Assembly: GCA_910589315.1 (NCBI GenBank)
Contig: CAJUTB010000024.1
Location: 1 to 40,434 of the forward strand
Length of the DNA stretch: 40,434 nt
Reading direction: 5' to 3'
Source of the DNA: an uncultured Oscillibacter sp.
GTDB taxonomy: Bacteria > Bacillota > Clostridia > Oscillospirales > Oscillospiraceae
In this document: in pieces, positions 7,006 to 15,668 of the stretch
How positions within the stretch are numbered: position 1 is the first letter of the stretch
How the letters are laid out: each line of letters begins with the position of its first letter
Position numbers and translations under genes: made by a program
Notes under the pieces: model-generated
Database searches by the model: none
What the model saw: the letters and a program-made list of their open reading frames with translations, nothing else
What the model was told of the DNA's origin: nothing

Positions 7006-7998
7006 TCAGCTTCCTGACGCCTCCAGCATATGATTGATCAAAATTCCATAACCTTTGGTTGGGTCGCTGAGAAGAACATGCGTAACCGCGCCGACCAGTT
7101 TTCCGTCCTGTAACACCGGACTTCCCGACATTCCCTGGACAATGCCGCCGGTGGCCGCAATCAGCGCAGGGTCCGTCACGGACAAGACCAGATTCCGCCC
7201 ATCCGCCGCATTTTCGGAAACCTTCAGAATTTCCACGTGAAATTCGGTGATTTCATCTCCCTGCACGTTGGAACGTATCGTCGCCGGGCCGACTTCCGCC
7301 ATTCCGACCGGAACCGCCTCCCCCAGCGAGGCGGCTGGTTCCATCGCGCCGAAAATGCCGCTGGATGTGTTGGCGTGCAGCTCGCCCAGCTGGCAGGTCA
7401 AATCAAAATTGCCCCGCAGCTCGCCGGCGGAACCAACTTCCCCCTTCTTTACCGCCTTGACCGTAGAAGGCAGTATCGAGCCGTTGGAAAACGGCATCAG
7501 CAAAGCGGTGTCCACATCGGTAATTCCATGGCCCAACGCGCCGAATTCACCGCTCTCCGGATCATAATACGTCATCGTACCGATTCCCGCCATGCTGTCC
7601 CGAATCCAGGCTCCAATGCAGTATACACCCTGTTCGTTAGGCTCCGGTTCCACGGAAAGCGTCATGTTGTCCCCGGACCGGCAAACCTGCAAATCCGCCG
7701 CGCCGCGGCTCTCCTGAAGCAGGCCCTGAAACTGTTCCGCCGACGTAACCGCCGCGCCGTTGCATTGAATGATGACGTCGCCGGTCCGAAGGCCGCCTTC
7801 CCGCGCTGGGGTTCCGCCGTCGGAGAGCTTTACCACCACAACGCCCCGGGCAAACAGCTTTATGCCGACGGTGTGTCCCACCGGCACCAGCATCCGGCTG
7901 CTCTGGGCGGCCTTCACAGGTCCTGCGGCGCAGAGAAACAATGCCAGCAGACAGGCCGCGCCGCACCGCAGAAGTCCTTTTCCTTTCGGTCCATACAA
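7006..7998 (-). CDS. spoIVB: SpoIVB sporulation signalling serine protease (S55)
   Basis: Protease made in the forespore that crosses to the intermembrane space and triggers the sigma-K checkpoint (known for the B. subtilis family). The protein has an N-terminal hydrophobic segment, a PDZ domain around KLSDGGTPAREGGLRTGDVI, and the S55 peptidase domain. Counting from the GTG at 8007, the triad matches H160 (GALGHGI), D279 (VTDPA) and S294 (QGMSGSP), with the same Asp-Ser spacing as in B. subtilis. The start is taken as the TTG at 7998, because the AAAGGGG site is 9 nt before it but abuts the GTG at 8007. It marks the organism as a spore-former. Confidence 0.93.
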   Translation of the reverse strand: MYGPKGKGLLRCGAACLLALFLCAAGPVKAAQSSRMLVPVGHTVGIKLFARGVVVVKLSDGGTPAREGGLRTGDVIIQCNGAAVTSAEQFQGLLQESRGAADLQVCRSGDNMTLSVEPEPNEQGVYCIGAWIRDSMAGIGTMTYYDPESGEFGALGHGITDVDTALLMPFSNGSILPSTVKAVKKGEVGSAGELRGNFDLTCQLGELHANTSSGIFGAMEPAASLGEAVPVGMAEVGPATIRSNVQGDEITEFHVEILKVSENAADGRNLVLSVTDPALIAATGGIVQGMSGSPVLQDGKLVGAVTHVLLSDPTKGYGILINHMLEASGS

Positions 7999-8007
7999 TC
8001 CAATCAC

Positions 8008-8495
8008 CCCTTTTTTATAAAATTCAATCCAGTACTACATTTTCAAAGCGGCACATTGCCGCCACGGTTAGCATTCACGGGAAGCGGAAAAAAACCGCAA
8101 GCAAAAAGCGGCAGCGCGTCCAAGGAAGAAACCGTATGATTCCCGCTTGCAGAAGATTCCGGCGGACGAGCGGGAGTAAGATGCAGGTTTTGCCGGAGAT
8201 TTCCAAAAAACAGTAAAATTTTCCTCCATAAAGCTCTGTTGAGGGGGTGCAGGGGGCGTCGCGCCCTCTGCCGGGGGTCCAGGGGGGAGAGCCCCCTGGG
8301 CAGAAGGGACAAAAGATTTTGAGAATTGCTGGGCGAATTCGTGAAAATTTCCGGAAACGAAACCCTTGCCTGCTGCGTCAATAAAAGTAAAGGGCCAGCG
8401 GCGGAAACTGTAACCGTTTTGTTGTTGTTTTCTGAGGCAAACTGTTCTAGCATAGGCAGTACAGTTCTCAATCGACCAGTGAAGGAGTAACGCAA
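8008..8495. other. Intergenic region between spoIVB and the efflux operon
   Basis: 488 bp between divergent genes. It holds the GC-rich double hairpin at 8242-8300, and a weak possible promoter for the downstream operon (TTGTTT, 17 bp, TAGCAT, near 8427-8455). No convincing ORF or known RNA motif was seen. A clear sporulation-sigma promoter for spoIVB could not be identified by eye. Confidence 0.5.
8242..8300. repeat. GC-rich double hairpin, possible dispersed intergenic repeat
   Basis: Two adjacent stem-loops of G and C tracts: CAGGGGGCG/CGCCCTCTG with loop TCG, then CCAGGGGG/GCCCCCTGG with loop AGA. The pattern looks like a REP-style palindromic element rather than a terminator, since it lacks a T tract. 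Copy number in the genome cannot be seen from one window. Confidence 0.45.
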
Positions 8496-10193
8496 ATGTC
8501 AGACGTTTTGGAACACGCGGCCACAGAGGCTGCGCCGGCAGCGGAACCTGCCGCACCTCAAAAGAAACCCTCCCTGTGGGGGAAATGGAAGAAAATGCCG
8601 CGGAAAAAACGGCGGCGCATCATCCGCGGGATCGTATTCCTGCTGATCCTGGCCGGAGGCGCGTGCGGCGTGAAATACTACTTAGACAATCACGCAAGCG
8701 GCGAAACGGAAATGGCCGTCATTACCGACGAGGTGCGGTATGACTCCATCAAATCCGTCGTGGAGGGCAGCGGCCTGACCCGCGCCAAAAACAGCGAAAC
8801 CATCACCATCGCCACCGCAGGAACCGTGATGGACGTGCTGGTCAGCGAGGGCGATCAGGTGACGGCGGGAACCCCCTTGTTCGTCATCGACTCCGACGCC
8901 GCGAAAACCGCCGTGGACAATGCCCGGCAGAACGTGCAGGGCTACGAAAAACAGCTCTCCGCTCTGCAAAAAGACATCGCGGGACTAAACCTCGCGGCGG
9001 GCTACCCCGGAAAACTCATGGAAACCGTGGACCTCAACCCCGGCGACACCATCAACAAGGGCGACAAGGTGGCCGTTCTGGCGGACGATACCCAGCTGCG
9101 GCTGACCCAATATTACAGCTACGCCTATGAGGGCGACCTGTATGTTGGACAGACGGTGGACGTGTCCGTCCCCACGCTAATGAGTTCCATCCCTGGCACG
9201 GTGGAGGCCGTCCACATGGTCAGCCGGATTACGCCGGAGGGCACCAAGCTCTTTTCCGCGGACATTCTGGTCCGGAACGACGGCGCGCTTACCGCTGAAA
9301 TGGCGGCTTCCGCCACCGTGACCGTGGGCGAGGAGACCGTTTATCCCTACGAGGCGGGCAAGCTGGAGTATTACCGCACCGGCGACCTGACCTCCACTGT
9401 GAGCGGCACCGTGCTTTCCAGCGCCTTGGTGGACTACCTCCAGGTAACGGCCGGACAGGTGCTGGTGCGCATTGACGGAGAGGACAGCGAAGCGGAGCTG
9501 TTCAAGCTGCAAAAGAGTTTGGACGAGGCCCGGAAAACCCTGGAAGACGCGGAAAAAAATCTGTCCCTTTGCAGCGCGACGGCCTCCATTGACGGCACCG
9601 TCATCGGCCTGACCATCAAGCCCGGCGACGAGGTGGCCGCCGCAACGGCAATTCTGACCATCTCCGACACCTCCTCCATCATCGTCAACGCGACGGTGGA
9701 CGAGCGGAACGTGGGCAACGTGGAAGTGGGTATGATGGTGGAGCTGGACCAGTGGGATACGATGGCGATGGGCGTTGTGGAGAGCATAAGCCTCGCCAGC
9801 ACGCAGAATAACGGCGTTGCCAGTTATCCGATGGTGATTGCCGTGGACAACTCCGGCGAGGAAAGCAACGTCCAGATTAACAGCTACATCAACTACAAAC
9901 TCACCGCCAGCGAAAATGATAACTGCCTGGTTTTGCCGATTCAGTGCGTGCGGACGGTCTCCACCGAGGAGGGCGAGACGGCAACGGTGGTCTACATTCA
10001 GAGTGAGGAGCGTCCTGAAAACGCCATGGACGGCGTTGTGATCGACGAGGTGATTCCGGAGGGCTTCTGGCCGGTGCCGGTGGAAATCGGCATTTCGGAT
10101 AACTATAACGTGGAAATCCGCTCCGGCGTGGAGGAAGGCACTGTGGTGTTTACCCAGAACCAGGTCTCCAATTCCTTCGGATATGGGTTCTGA
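8496..10193 (+). CDS. HlyD/MacA-type membrane fusion adaptor
   Basis: Adaptor subunit of a tripartite-like ABC exporter, anchored by one N-terminal membrane helix (about residues 47-65) after a Lys/Arg-rich cytoplasmic tail. The extracytoplasmic part contains three lipoyl/barrel-sandwich half-motifs: GTVMDVLVSEGDQVTAGTP near 107, GTVSGTVLSSALVDYLQVTAG near 303, and GTVIGLTIKPGDEVAAA near 363, with coiled-coil stretches after the first and before the third. This suggests a duplicated adaptor module, and 565 residues is long for the family. A GAAGGAG site precedes the ATG. First gene of the operon with ATPase, permease and SLH protein. Confidence 0.9.
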   Translation: MSDVLEHAATEAAPAAEPAAPQKKPSLWGKWKKMPRKKRRRIIRGIVFLLILAGGACGVKYYLDNHASGETEMAVITDEVRYDSIKSVVEGSGLTRAKNSETITIATAGTVMDVLVSEGDQVTAGTPLFVIDSDAAKTAVDNARQNVQGYEKQLSALQKDIAGLNLAAGYPGKLMETVDLNPGDTINKGDKVAVLADDTQLRLTQYYSYAYEGDLYVGQTVDVSVPTLMSSIPGTVEAVHMVSRITPEGTKLFSADILVRNDGALTAEMAASATVTVGEETVYPYEAGKLEYYRTGDLTSTVSGTVLSSALVDYLQVTAGQVLVRIDGEDSEAELFKLQKSLDEARKTLEDAEKNLSLCSATASIDGTVIGLTIKPGDEVAAATAILTISDTSSIIVNATVDERNVGNVEVGMMVELDQWDTMAMGVVESISLASTQNNGVASYPMVIAVDNSGEESNVQINSYINYKLTASENDNCLVLPIQCVRTVSTEEGETATVVYIQSEERPENAMDGVVIDEVIPEGFWPVPVEIGISDNYNVEIRSGVEEGTVVFTQNQVSNSFGYGF

Positions 10194-10195
10194 TT

Positions 10196-10897
10196 ATGGA
10201 AAAATTAGTCGAATTGAAAGACGTTTTCAAGATTTACGGCGAGGGTCTTGAAAGCGAAGTCCGGGCATTGGACGGCGTGTCGCTGACCATCTGCCGGGGC
10301 GAGTTCGTGGCGGTGGTGGGACAGTCCGGCTCCGGCAAGTCTACCATGATGAACGTGCTGGGCTGCCTGGACATTCCAACCCGAGGGGATTACTTCCTGG
10401 AAGGCACCGACGTGCGGGATCTGACCGATAAAGAGCTCTCCCGCATCCGAAACAAGGAAATTGGATTCATTTTCCAGCAATACAACCTGATTCAGACGCT
10501 GACCGTGCTGGAAAATGTGGAACTGCCGCTGATTTATCAGGGCATCAACGCCGACGACCGGAGAGACATGGCCCTGGAAGCCCTGGAGCGGGTGGGCCTG
10601 GCGGGGCGCGTCCGGCACAAGCCAACGGAGATGTCCGGCGGCCAGCAGCAGCGCGTAGCGATTGCCCGGGCCATTGCCACGCGCCCGCCGATCATCATGG
10701 CCGACGAACCGACCGGCGCGCTGGATTCCCGGACGGGCCATGAAGTGCTGGAATTCCTTCAGCAGCTCAACCGGGAGGGGACGACCGTCATCCTCATCAC
10801 CCACGACAACGGCATAGCCGCCACGGCGCGCCGCTGCGTCCGGCTGACGGACGGAAAAATCGTGGAGGACAAGGAACAGGAGGTGGACTGGTTTTGA
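10196..10897 (+). CDS. MacB/LolD-type ABC transporter ATPase
   Basis: Cytoplasmic nucleotide-binding subunit. The 233 residues carry Walker A GQSGSGKST (about 42-50), the Q-loop in IFQQYNLIQTLTVLENVELPL, the signature MSGGQQQRVAIARA, Walker B IIMADEPTGALD and the H-loop ITHD. The insert LSRIRNKEIGFIFQQYNL is characteristic of the MacB/LolD/FtsE group. It begins 2 bp after the adaptor stop and its TGA overlaps the TTG start of the permease, so the three are translationally coupled. Confidence 0.97.
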   Translation: MEKLVELKDVFKIYGEGLESEVRALDGVSLTICRGEFVAVVGQSGSGKSTMMNVLGCLDIPTRGDYFLEGTDVRDLTDKELSRIRNKEIGFIFQQYNLIQTLTVLENVELPLIYQGINADDRRDMALEALERVGLAGRVRHKPTEMSGGQQQRVAIARAIATRPPIIMADEPTGALDSRTGHEVLEFLQQLNREGTTVILITHDNGIAATARRCVRLTDGKIVEDKEQEVDWF

Positions 10898-12168
10898 ATA
10901 TCCGGCAAGCCTTCAAAATGGCGTGGAAATCCATCTGGGGGAAAAAAGGCCGGGCGATTCTCACCATGCTGGGCATCATCATCGGCATTGCGTCGGTCAT
11001 GACCATCGTCTCGGCCATCTCGGGCTACGCGGACAAAATGATGGAGCAGTTTGAGGCCATGGGCACAAACCGAATCTCCTTGGATGTGTATAATTACGTG
11101 TACGTGGAGGACGAAAACGGCAACTGGGTCCCCCAGGGAAAGGATTACTTTCCCGATATTTACGCCTACTGCAACGGCATGAAGGATTTGATCGTTGGCG
11201 TGACGCCGAATTCGTACTTCAACGCAACCATGGTTTACGGGACCAAAAATACGGATACCATGCGGGAAAATTTCCAATATGACGAGCGGGGAAACCCCGT
11301 AGGAGAGCGTCCGCCCAGCTTTTACTACGGAAGCGACCAGTACGGCGTGTGCGGAAATCTGAAAATCCTCCGGGGCCGGGACTTGACACAGCTGGACATC
11401 AAAAACTATAATCAAGTGATGGTGATGGGGTCCCAGGCGGCAAAGACGTTTTTCGGAACCGCAAACCCGGTGGGCAAAACCGTGCAGCTGAACAACATCA
11501 AATTCGAGGTCGTGGGCGTTTACGATTCCCGGATGAAGGACGAAAGCTCCACGGTCGGGTCCATTGACAATTTCGTAGTGGTGCCCTATACCGCCAAGCG
11601 GGTGCTGGGGGGCGACACCGACAGCTCCTTTACCGTCGTGGCGAAAAACGTCGAGGATATGGAGGAGATTGTGTCCCGGCTGAATGGTTTTCTGAAGGGA
11701 CTGGTGGACCAGAACTCCGGCGGGTTTTACGTCCAGCCGGAAAACCAGGGTATGGAGTACATGAATCAGACCTTGGGCATGATCGGCGGCGTACTGGCGG
11801 GCGTGGCGGCGATCTCCCTGATGGTCGGCGGCATCGGCATTATGAATATCATGCTGGTGACGGTGACGGAGCGAACCCGGGAAATCGGCATCCGGCGGGC
11901 CATCGGCGCGCAGCGGAGCAGCATCGTGACCCAGTTCCTGATTGAAGCGGCCATGCTGTGCGGCATCGGGGGCCTGATCGGCATGGCCCTGGGCACCGGA
12001 GGCTGTATGCTGCTGGGAAACATGCTGTTTCAAATGACCATTTACCCATCTGCGCCGGTGACGGCAGGGGCCTTCGGGCTTTCGGTGCTGCTGGGCATCA
12101 TTTTCGGCTGCTATCCGGCGGTCAAGGCGTCCAAGCTCCAGCCTGTGGAGGCTCTGCGGGCGGAATAG
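10894..12168 (+). CDS. MacB-type FtsX-fold ABC permease
   Basis: Membrane subunit with four helices: one N-terminal (about 20-42) and three C-terminal (about 290-320, 345-372, 390-415), with a large extracytoplasmic domain between them. Conserved blocks are KKGRAILTMLGIIIGIASVM at the N-terminus and MVGGIGIMNIMLVTVTERTREIGIRRAIGA before the third helix, typical of MacB permeases. Translation starts at a TTG (10894) overlapping the ATPase stop, with an AGGAGG site about 12 nt upstream. With its neighbours it forms a mechanotransmission-type exporter; the substrate is unknown. Confidence 0.96.
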   Translation: MNIRQAFKMAWKSIWGKKGRAILTMLGIIIGIASVMTIVSAISGYADKMMEQFEAMGTNRISLDVYNYVYVEDENGNWVPQGKDYFPDIYAYCNGMKDLIVGVTPNSYFNATMVYGTKNTDTMRENFQYDERGNPVGERPPSFYYGSDQYGVCGNLKILRGRDLTQLDIKNYNQVMVMGSQAAKTFFGTANPVGKTVQLNNIKFEVVGVYDSRMKDESSTVGSIDNFVVVPYTAKRVLGGDTDSSFTVVAKNVEDMEEIVSRLNGFLKGLVDQNSGGFYVQPENQGMEYMNQTLGMIGGVLAGVAAISLMVGGIGIMNIMLVTVTERTREIGIRRAIGAQRSSIVTQFLIEAAMLCGIGGLIGMALGTGGCMLLGNMLFQMTIYPSAPVTAGAFGLSVLLGIIFGCYPAVKASKLQPVEALRAE

Positions 12169-12186
12169 CGGAATGGAGGAAGGAAC

Positions 12187-14442
12187 ATGAAAAAGAAATT
12201 ACTCGCACTGCTTCTGGCGGCGGTGATGACGGCTTCGCTCTGCGCGCTGCCCGCGGGGGCGGCGGCCAAGCGGACGGACCGTTTTTCCGATTTGTCGGAC
12301 AGCCAGTCGATTCTGGCGGCGGAGTCCCTGCGGCTTCTGGGGATTATGGACGGATACGGCGACGGAACCTTCCGGCCCGGCGCGCAGCTGAACCGGGCGC
12401 AGTTTTGCAAAATGGTAATCTGCGCCACCCAGAAGGAAAACGAAATGGGCCAATACCGGACCGTGACGGTGTATCCGGACGTGAAGCCCTCCCACTGGGC
12501 GGCGGGATACATCAACATGGCCGCCAAGGGAAAGAACATCATCTCCGGCTATCCGGACGGGAAATTTTACCCGGACCGGGTGGTGACGCTGGGGCAGGCG
12601 GTGACGATTTTACTGCGGCTGCTGGATTATAAGGACGAGCACGTTGGCGGCGTGTGGCCGAACAGCTATCTGTCCGCGGCGGCGAAAATCGGCCTGACGG
12701 AGAATCTCTCCACGGCGAATCCCAACGCTCCGCTGACCCGCGCCCAGGCAGCTCAGATGTTTGTAAACCTGCTGCGGGCAGACTGCCGGGAAGGCGCGTC
12801 GTTCCTCTCCACCACCGGCGTGGAGCTGAAAGAGGATGTGGTGCTGGTGTCCTCGTCGGCCACAGGTCCGGACGGAAAGGACACCGCGCTGCAAACGGCC
12901 TCCGGCCAGCTTTACCAGATTGCAGACGGCAAAACCTCTAACGGCTGTTTCAACGGCCTGAAAGGCACGCTGCTGATGAAAAACGGGAAGGTGGTTTCCT
13001 TCCTGCCGGACGCCAAGGGCAGTAATAAGACGGTCGTTGTTTCCAAGCTCTCGGCGCTGCAAATCACGGACACAACGGGGTCCAAATATGCCCTGGCCAA
13101 TGACACCAGCGTGTTTTACAACAGCAAGGAGCAGAGCTGGAGCGAGGTGTATACCTGGCTGAATCCCGGCACGTCCCTGACGCTCTACCTGGGCGCGGCG
13201 GGAAATGTGGAATACATTTTCGTCGGCGGCGGCAGCACGGCCAGCGAAGCGGTGATCGTTTACAAAAAAGGCTCGACCGACAACTTCAAAACCCTGACCG
13301 GCGGGGCCAGCGGCTATACGATTTACAAAAACGGCGTTCAGGCGACGGCGGCCGATATGCGGCCCTATGACGTGGCGACGTATTCCAGCGCGACGAACAG
13401 CATCCGCGTGTGTGACGTGCGCTTGACGGGCTATTACGAAAGCTGCAAGCCGAATCCCAAGGAGCCGACCTCCATTACAGTGTTTGGACAGGAATTCCCA
13501 GTGCTGACGACGGCCCAGGCCACCTTGGCAACCTTCCGCCCCGGCGATCAGATGACGCTTTTGCTGACGGAGGACAACCAGATAGCAGGCGCGGTGAAAC
13601 CGGATACCAGCGGCGCGGGCGCGAATGCAGTGGGAATTGTGAAATCCATTTCCAGCAGCAGCGCGGAAGTGGAGCTGCTGTGCGGAATCACCATCAAGGG
13701 CGGCGTGAGCTTCGGAAGCAGCGACGATATGGATATGATCGAAAAACGCGTGCAGCAGATGCAGAATCAGCTGGTCCGCGTGACCTCCCAGGGCAAAAAC
13801 ATGCTGGGCCTGGTACGGCTGGGCGGCGGCGTGAGCGGCGCGCTGGACATCGAGGCCCGCAAGCTCGGCTCGGTAAGCCTGGCGGCAAATGTGCGGGTGT
13901 TTGAGCACACCAGCGACGGTGTGCGGGCGACCAGCCTGGAGGAATTGAGCGGCGGTTCGATTCCTGCGGCGCGGATTGGCTACGCCCGTACCAACTGGCG
14001 GGGACAGGTGGATATCTTGGTCCTGGGCGGCGTGAATGACGGCACGACGATCTATGGCCGGACCTCCGTCACCATGCAGGGCGATGACGACAAGATCACG
14101 TATTATATGGAAGTCGTCAGCAGCGCCGGCCGGGTAGGACCCTTCGTCCTGCGGTACGACATCCCCGGCGGCGTGTATGTGGCGGCTGTGGTGGATGCCA
14201 GCGGTACGAACTTCGCCAGCCTCCAGAGGCTGAACAAGCTGGAGGAGGTTCCGAATACGGCTTGGAGCGGTCAGGCGGCAGTCACGGTGGGCGGCCAGAC
14301 CTACACGGTCCCCGGGGACGTGCAGTGCTACAACCGCGGCACCAACACCTGGGTTTCCCTGGACGAAGCCCACGCCTACGCCGATGAAGCGAATATGTAT
14401 GAGAGTGAAGGCGTGATTCGGATCATCGAAGTCAATCATTGA
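12187..14442 (+). CDS. S-layer homology (SLH) domain protein
   Basis: Exported cell-surface protein of 751 residues. A signal peptide (about 1-26, ending AGAAA) is followed by three SLH repeats: one around GIMDGYGDGTFRPGAQLNRA, one around NIISGYPDGKFYPDRVVTLGQA and a weaker third ending NPNAPLTRAQAAQMFVNLLR. SLH domains bind pyruvylated secondary wall polymer in known cases. The remaining 550 residues are beta-rich and not recognised. The gene is 18 bp after the permease with a good GGAGGAAGG site and is the last of the operon, so it may be the wall-bound partner of the exporter. Confidence 0.92.
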   Translation: MKKKLLALLLAAVMTASLCALPAGAAAKRTDRFSDLSDSQSILAAESLRLLGIMDGYGDGTFRPGAQLNRAQFCKMVICATQKENEMGQYRTVTVYPDVKPSHWAAGYINMAAKGKNIISGYPDGKFYPDRVVTLGQAVTILLRLLDYKDEHVGGVWPNSYLSAAAKIGLTENLSTANPNAPLTRAQAAQMFVNLLRADCREGASFLSTTGVELKEDVVLVSSSATGPDGKDTALQTASGQLYQIADGKTSNGCFNGLKGTLLMKNGKVVSFLPDAKGSNKTVVVSKLSALQITDTTGSKYALANDTSVFYNSKEQSWSEVYTWLNPGTSLTLYLGAAGNVEYIFVGGGSTASEAVIVYKKGSTDNFKTLTGGASGYTIYKNGVQATAADMRPYDVATYSSATNSIRVCDVRLTGYYESCKPNPKEPTSITVFGQEFPVLTTAQATLATFRPGDQMTLLLTEDNQIAGAVKPDTSGAGANAVGIVKSISSSSAEVELLCGITIKGGVSFGSSDDMDMIEKRVQQMQNQLVRVTSQGKNMLGLVRLGGGVSGALDIEARKLGSVSLAANVRVFEHTSDGVRATSLEELSGGSIPAARIGYARTNWRGQVDILVLGGVNDGTTIYGRTSVTMQGDDDKITYYMEVVSSAGRVGPFVLRYDIPGGVYVAAVVDASGTNFASLQRLNKLEEVPNTAWSGQAAVTVGGQTYTVPGDVQCYNRGTNTWVSLDEAHAYADEANMYESEGVIRIIEVNH

Positions 14443-14453
14443 GCAAAATGCAG

Positions 14454-14493
14454 CAGCCGGTCTTTCTGTGGAAAGACCGGCTGTGCGTTTTGA
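14454..14493 (+). terminator. Rho-independent terminator of the efflux/SLH operon
   Basis: A 13-bp perfect stem CAGCCGGTCTTTC (14454-14466) with GAAAGACCGGCTG (14471-14483), loop TGTG, then GCGTTTTG. Outer bases extend the pairing. Confidence 0.93.
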
Positions 14494-14544
14494 CAGGCGT
14501 AATCGTTTTGCATTTGTGAAAAACGTAAAAATGTACAAAAGCTA

Positions 14545-14573
14545 TTGACAAATGAGAAGATGTGTTGTATAGT
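14545..14573 (+). promoter_or_regulatory. Strong sigma-A promoter, TTGACA-17-TATAGT
   Basis: Perfect -35 TTGACA at 14545-14550, 17-bp spacer, -10 TATAGT at 14568-14573 preceded by AT-rich sequence. Predicted start near 14580. The only thing downstream is the RNA unit to 14971. Confidence 0.9.
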
Positions 14574-14579
14574 GTGAAC

Positions 14580-14971
14580 ATAAGAAAGAGGTGAGTCCAA
14601 TGATCTAGGCAGGCAGCAAAAATCCAGATTCGCAGCAAGTCCCCTTAACGCCGTTCGGGAAAAAGTTCTTCAGCAGCAGAACGAATTTCTTCAGAGCAAT
14701 TTTCTTTCGCAGCGTGTGATATCGAGGAAGGAACCAAAAACGAAACTTAGCTCACTCAGGAGAGAGGGAAAAGCGGTTAATGGTGAACCGCGAAAAATAC
14801 GGTTTTAAGGATTGGTAAATTCAAGAGATCACCCAAGCCCCAAGGAAAACTCCTAAGTATCCCCTGATTGATGAACGGCGAATCCCAGGAAAGCGAGGTT
14901 GCATGAGTGGAAAATCCGATCAACAAATAACCCCCCTGTTCGTGGCCGACGGACAGGGGGGTTATTTTTTT
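14580..14971 (+). ncRNA. Orphan structured RNA of about 390 nt, family not identified
   Basis: A complete transcription unit (strong promoter, strong terminator) without a protein gene. It shows long-range pairing: CGCCGTTC (14649-14656) with GAACGGCG (14873-14880), and inside it ACTTAG (14745-14750) with CTAAGT (14853-14858). Local hairpins are GTTCT/AGAAC (14665-14682), GCGGTT/AACCGC (14773-14791) and AGGA/TCCT near 14843. The nested arrangement predicts a multibranched fold. An RBS-like GAGGTGAG precedes ATG ATC TAG at 14600-14608, a two-codon ORF. I see no tmRNA, RNase P, 6S or T-box signature. A member of the raiA-motif or another large clostridial RNA class is possible, but this is only a guess. 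Confidence 0.7.
14927..14971 (+). terminator. Rho-independent terminator of the orphan RNA
   Basis: AATAACCCCCCTGT (about 14926-14939) pairs perfectly with ACAGGGGGGTTATT (14953-14966), followed by a T run to 14971. One of the strongest terminators in the window. Confidence 0.95.
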
Positions 14972-15041
14972 GGGAAAACCAGCGGCCCGGGACCGTTCCA
15001 CGGAACGGCGCCGGAATTCCGCCTGCGGTAAGGGTTTTCGC

Positions 15042-15668
15042 CTAGAGGGGGGTGGGGAGGTATTCCTCACCGGCGGGCCGCAACGTCAGACGGCCTGCGG
15101 ACAGCTCCGTCAGGCGCGCCGAAAACGCCCCGGCATCCTCCGGCAGAAACGCCGCGTGCAGCAGAACGTCCGCGCCGTAGTCCGCGCCGCGCACCACGCC
15201 GCCGCAGCTGGCCGCTTCCAGCTTCACCCGCTCGAACAGCGGGTAGGGACAGGGCACGTCCCACAGCGTCCAACGCTGCACCAACGCCGCGCCCGCCGCG
15301 TCCAGGGCGTCCTTGGCCCCGCGGGTGTAGGCCCGCGTCAGGCCGCCCGCGCCCAGCAGCACGCCGCCGAAGTACCGCGTCACCACACAGCAGACGTTGG
15401 TGATTTCCTCCCGCTGAAAAACGTTCAGCATCGGCTGGCCCGCCGTGCCCTGGGGCTCGCCGTCGTCGGAATAGCGGACGATCCCGCTCTCCCGGAGAAT
15501 GTAACACCAGCAGTTGTGCCGCGCGTCGTAGTATTTACGGCGCGTTTCGTCAATTCTGGCCCGCGCTTCCGCCTCGTCCGCCACCGTCCAGATGCGGCTG
15601 ATGAAGCGGGAGCGTTTTTCGGTGAATTCGCTCTCAGCGTCCCGCGCCGGTACTCGATAGCTGTCCAC
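15042..15668 (-). CDS. YigZ/IMPACT family protein
   Basis: Conserved cytosolic protein of the YigZ (UPF0029/IMPACT) family, whose eukaryotic relatives regulate translation through GCN1; the bacterial role is not settled. The 208 residues include the N-terminal motif EKRSRFISRIWTVADEAEAR, the block HNCWCYILRESGIVRYSDDGEPQGTAGQP and the glycine-rich VVTRYFGGVLLGAGGLTRAYT, followed by a DUF1949-like C-terminal domain. The GTG start at 15668 has an AAGGAGG site 6-7 nt upstream. It overlaps the end of the HTH-acetyltransferase gene by 35 bp, so the two are cotranscribed. Confidence 0.93.
   Translation of the reverse strand: MDSYRVPARDAESEFTEKRSRFISRIWTVADEAEARARIDETRRKYYDARHNCWCYILRESGIVRYSDDGEPQGTAGQPMLNVFQREEITNVCCVVTRYFGGVLLGAGGLTRAYTRGAKDALDAAGAALVQRWTLWDVPCPYPLFERVKLEAASCGGVVRGADYGADVLLHAAFLPEDAGAFSARLTELSAGRLTLRPAGEEYLPTPL

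Noticed and set aside
12610..14538. Long minus-strand ORF of 642 codons opposite the SLH gene
   Set aside because: It is antisense to a gene with signal peptide, SLH domains and RBS; the translation is rich in His, Arg and Ala without domain features, typical of a shadow frame in GC-rich DNA.
14580..14971. tmRNA, RNase P RNA or group I intron
   Set aside because: No tmRNA tag frame or tRNA-like ends, no RNase P P4 signature, and no intron core or interrupted gene around it.
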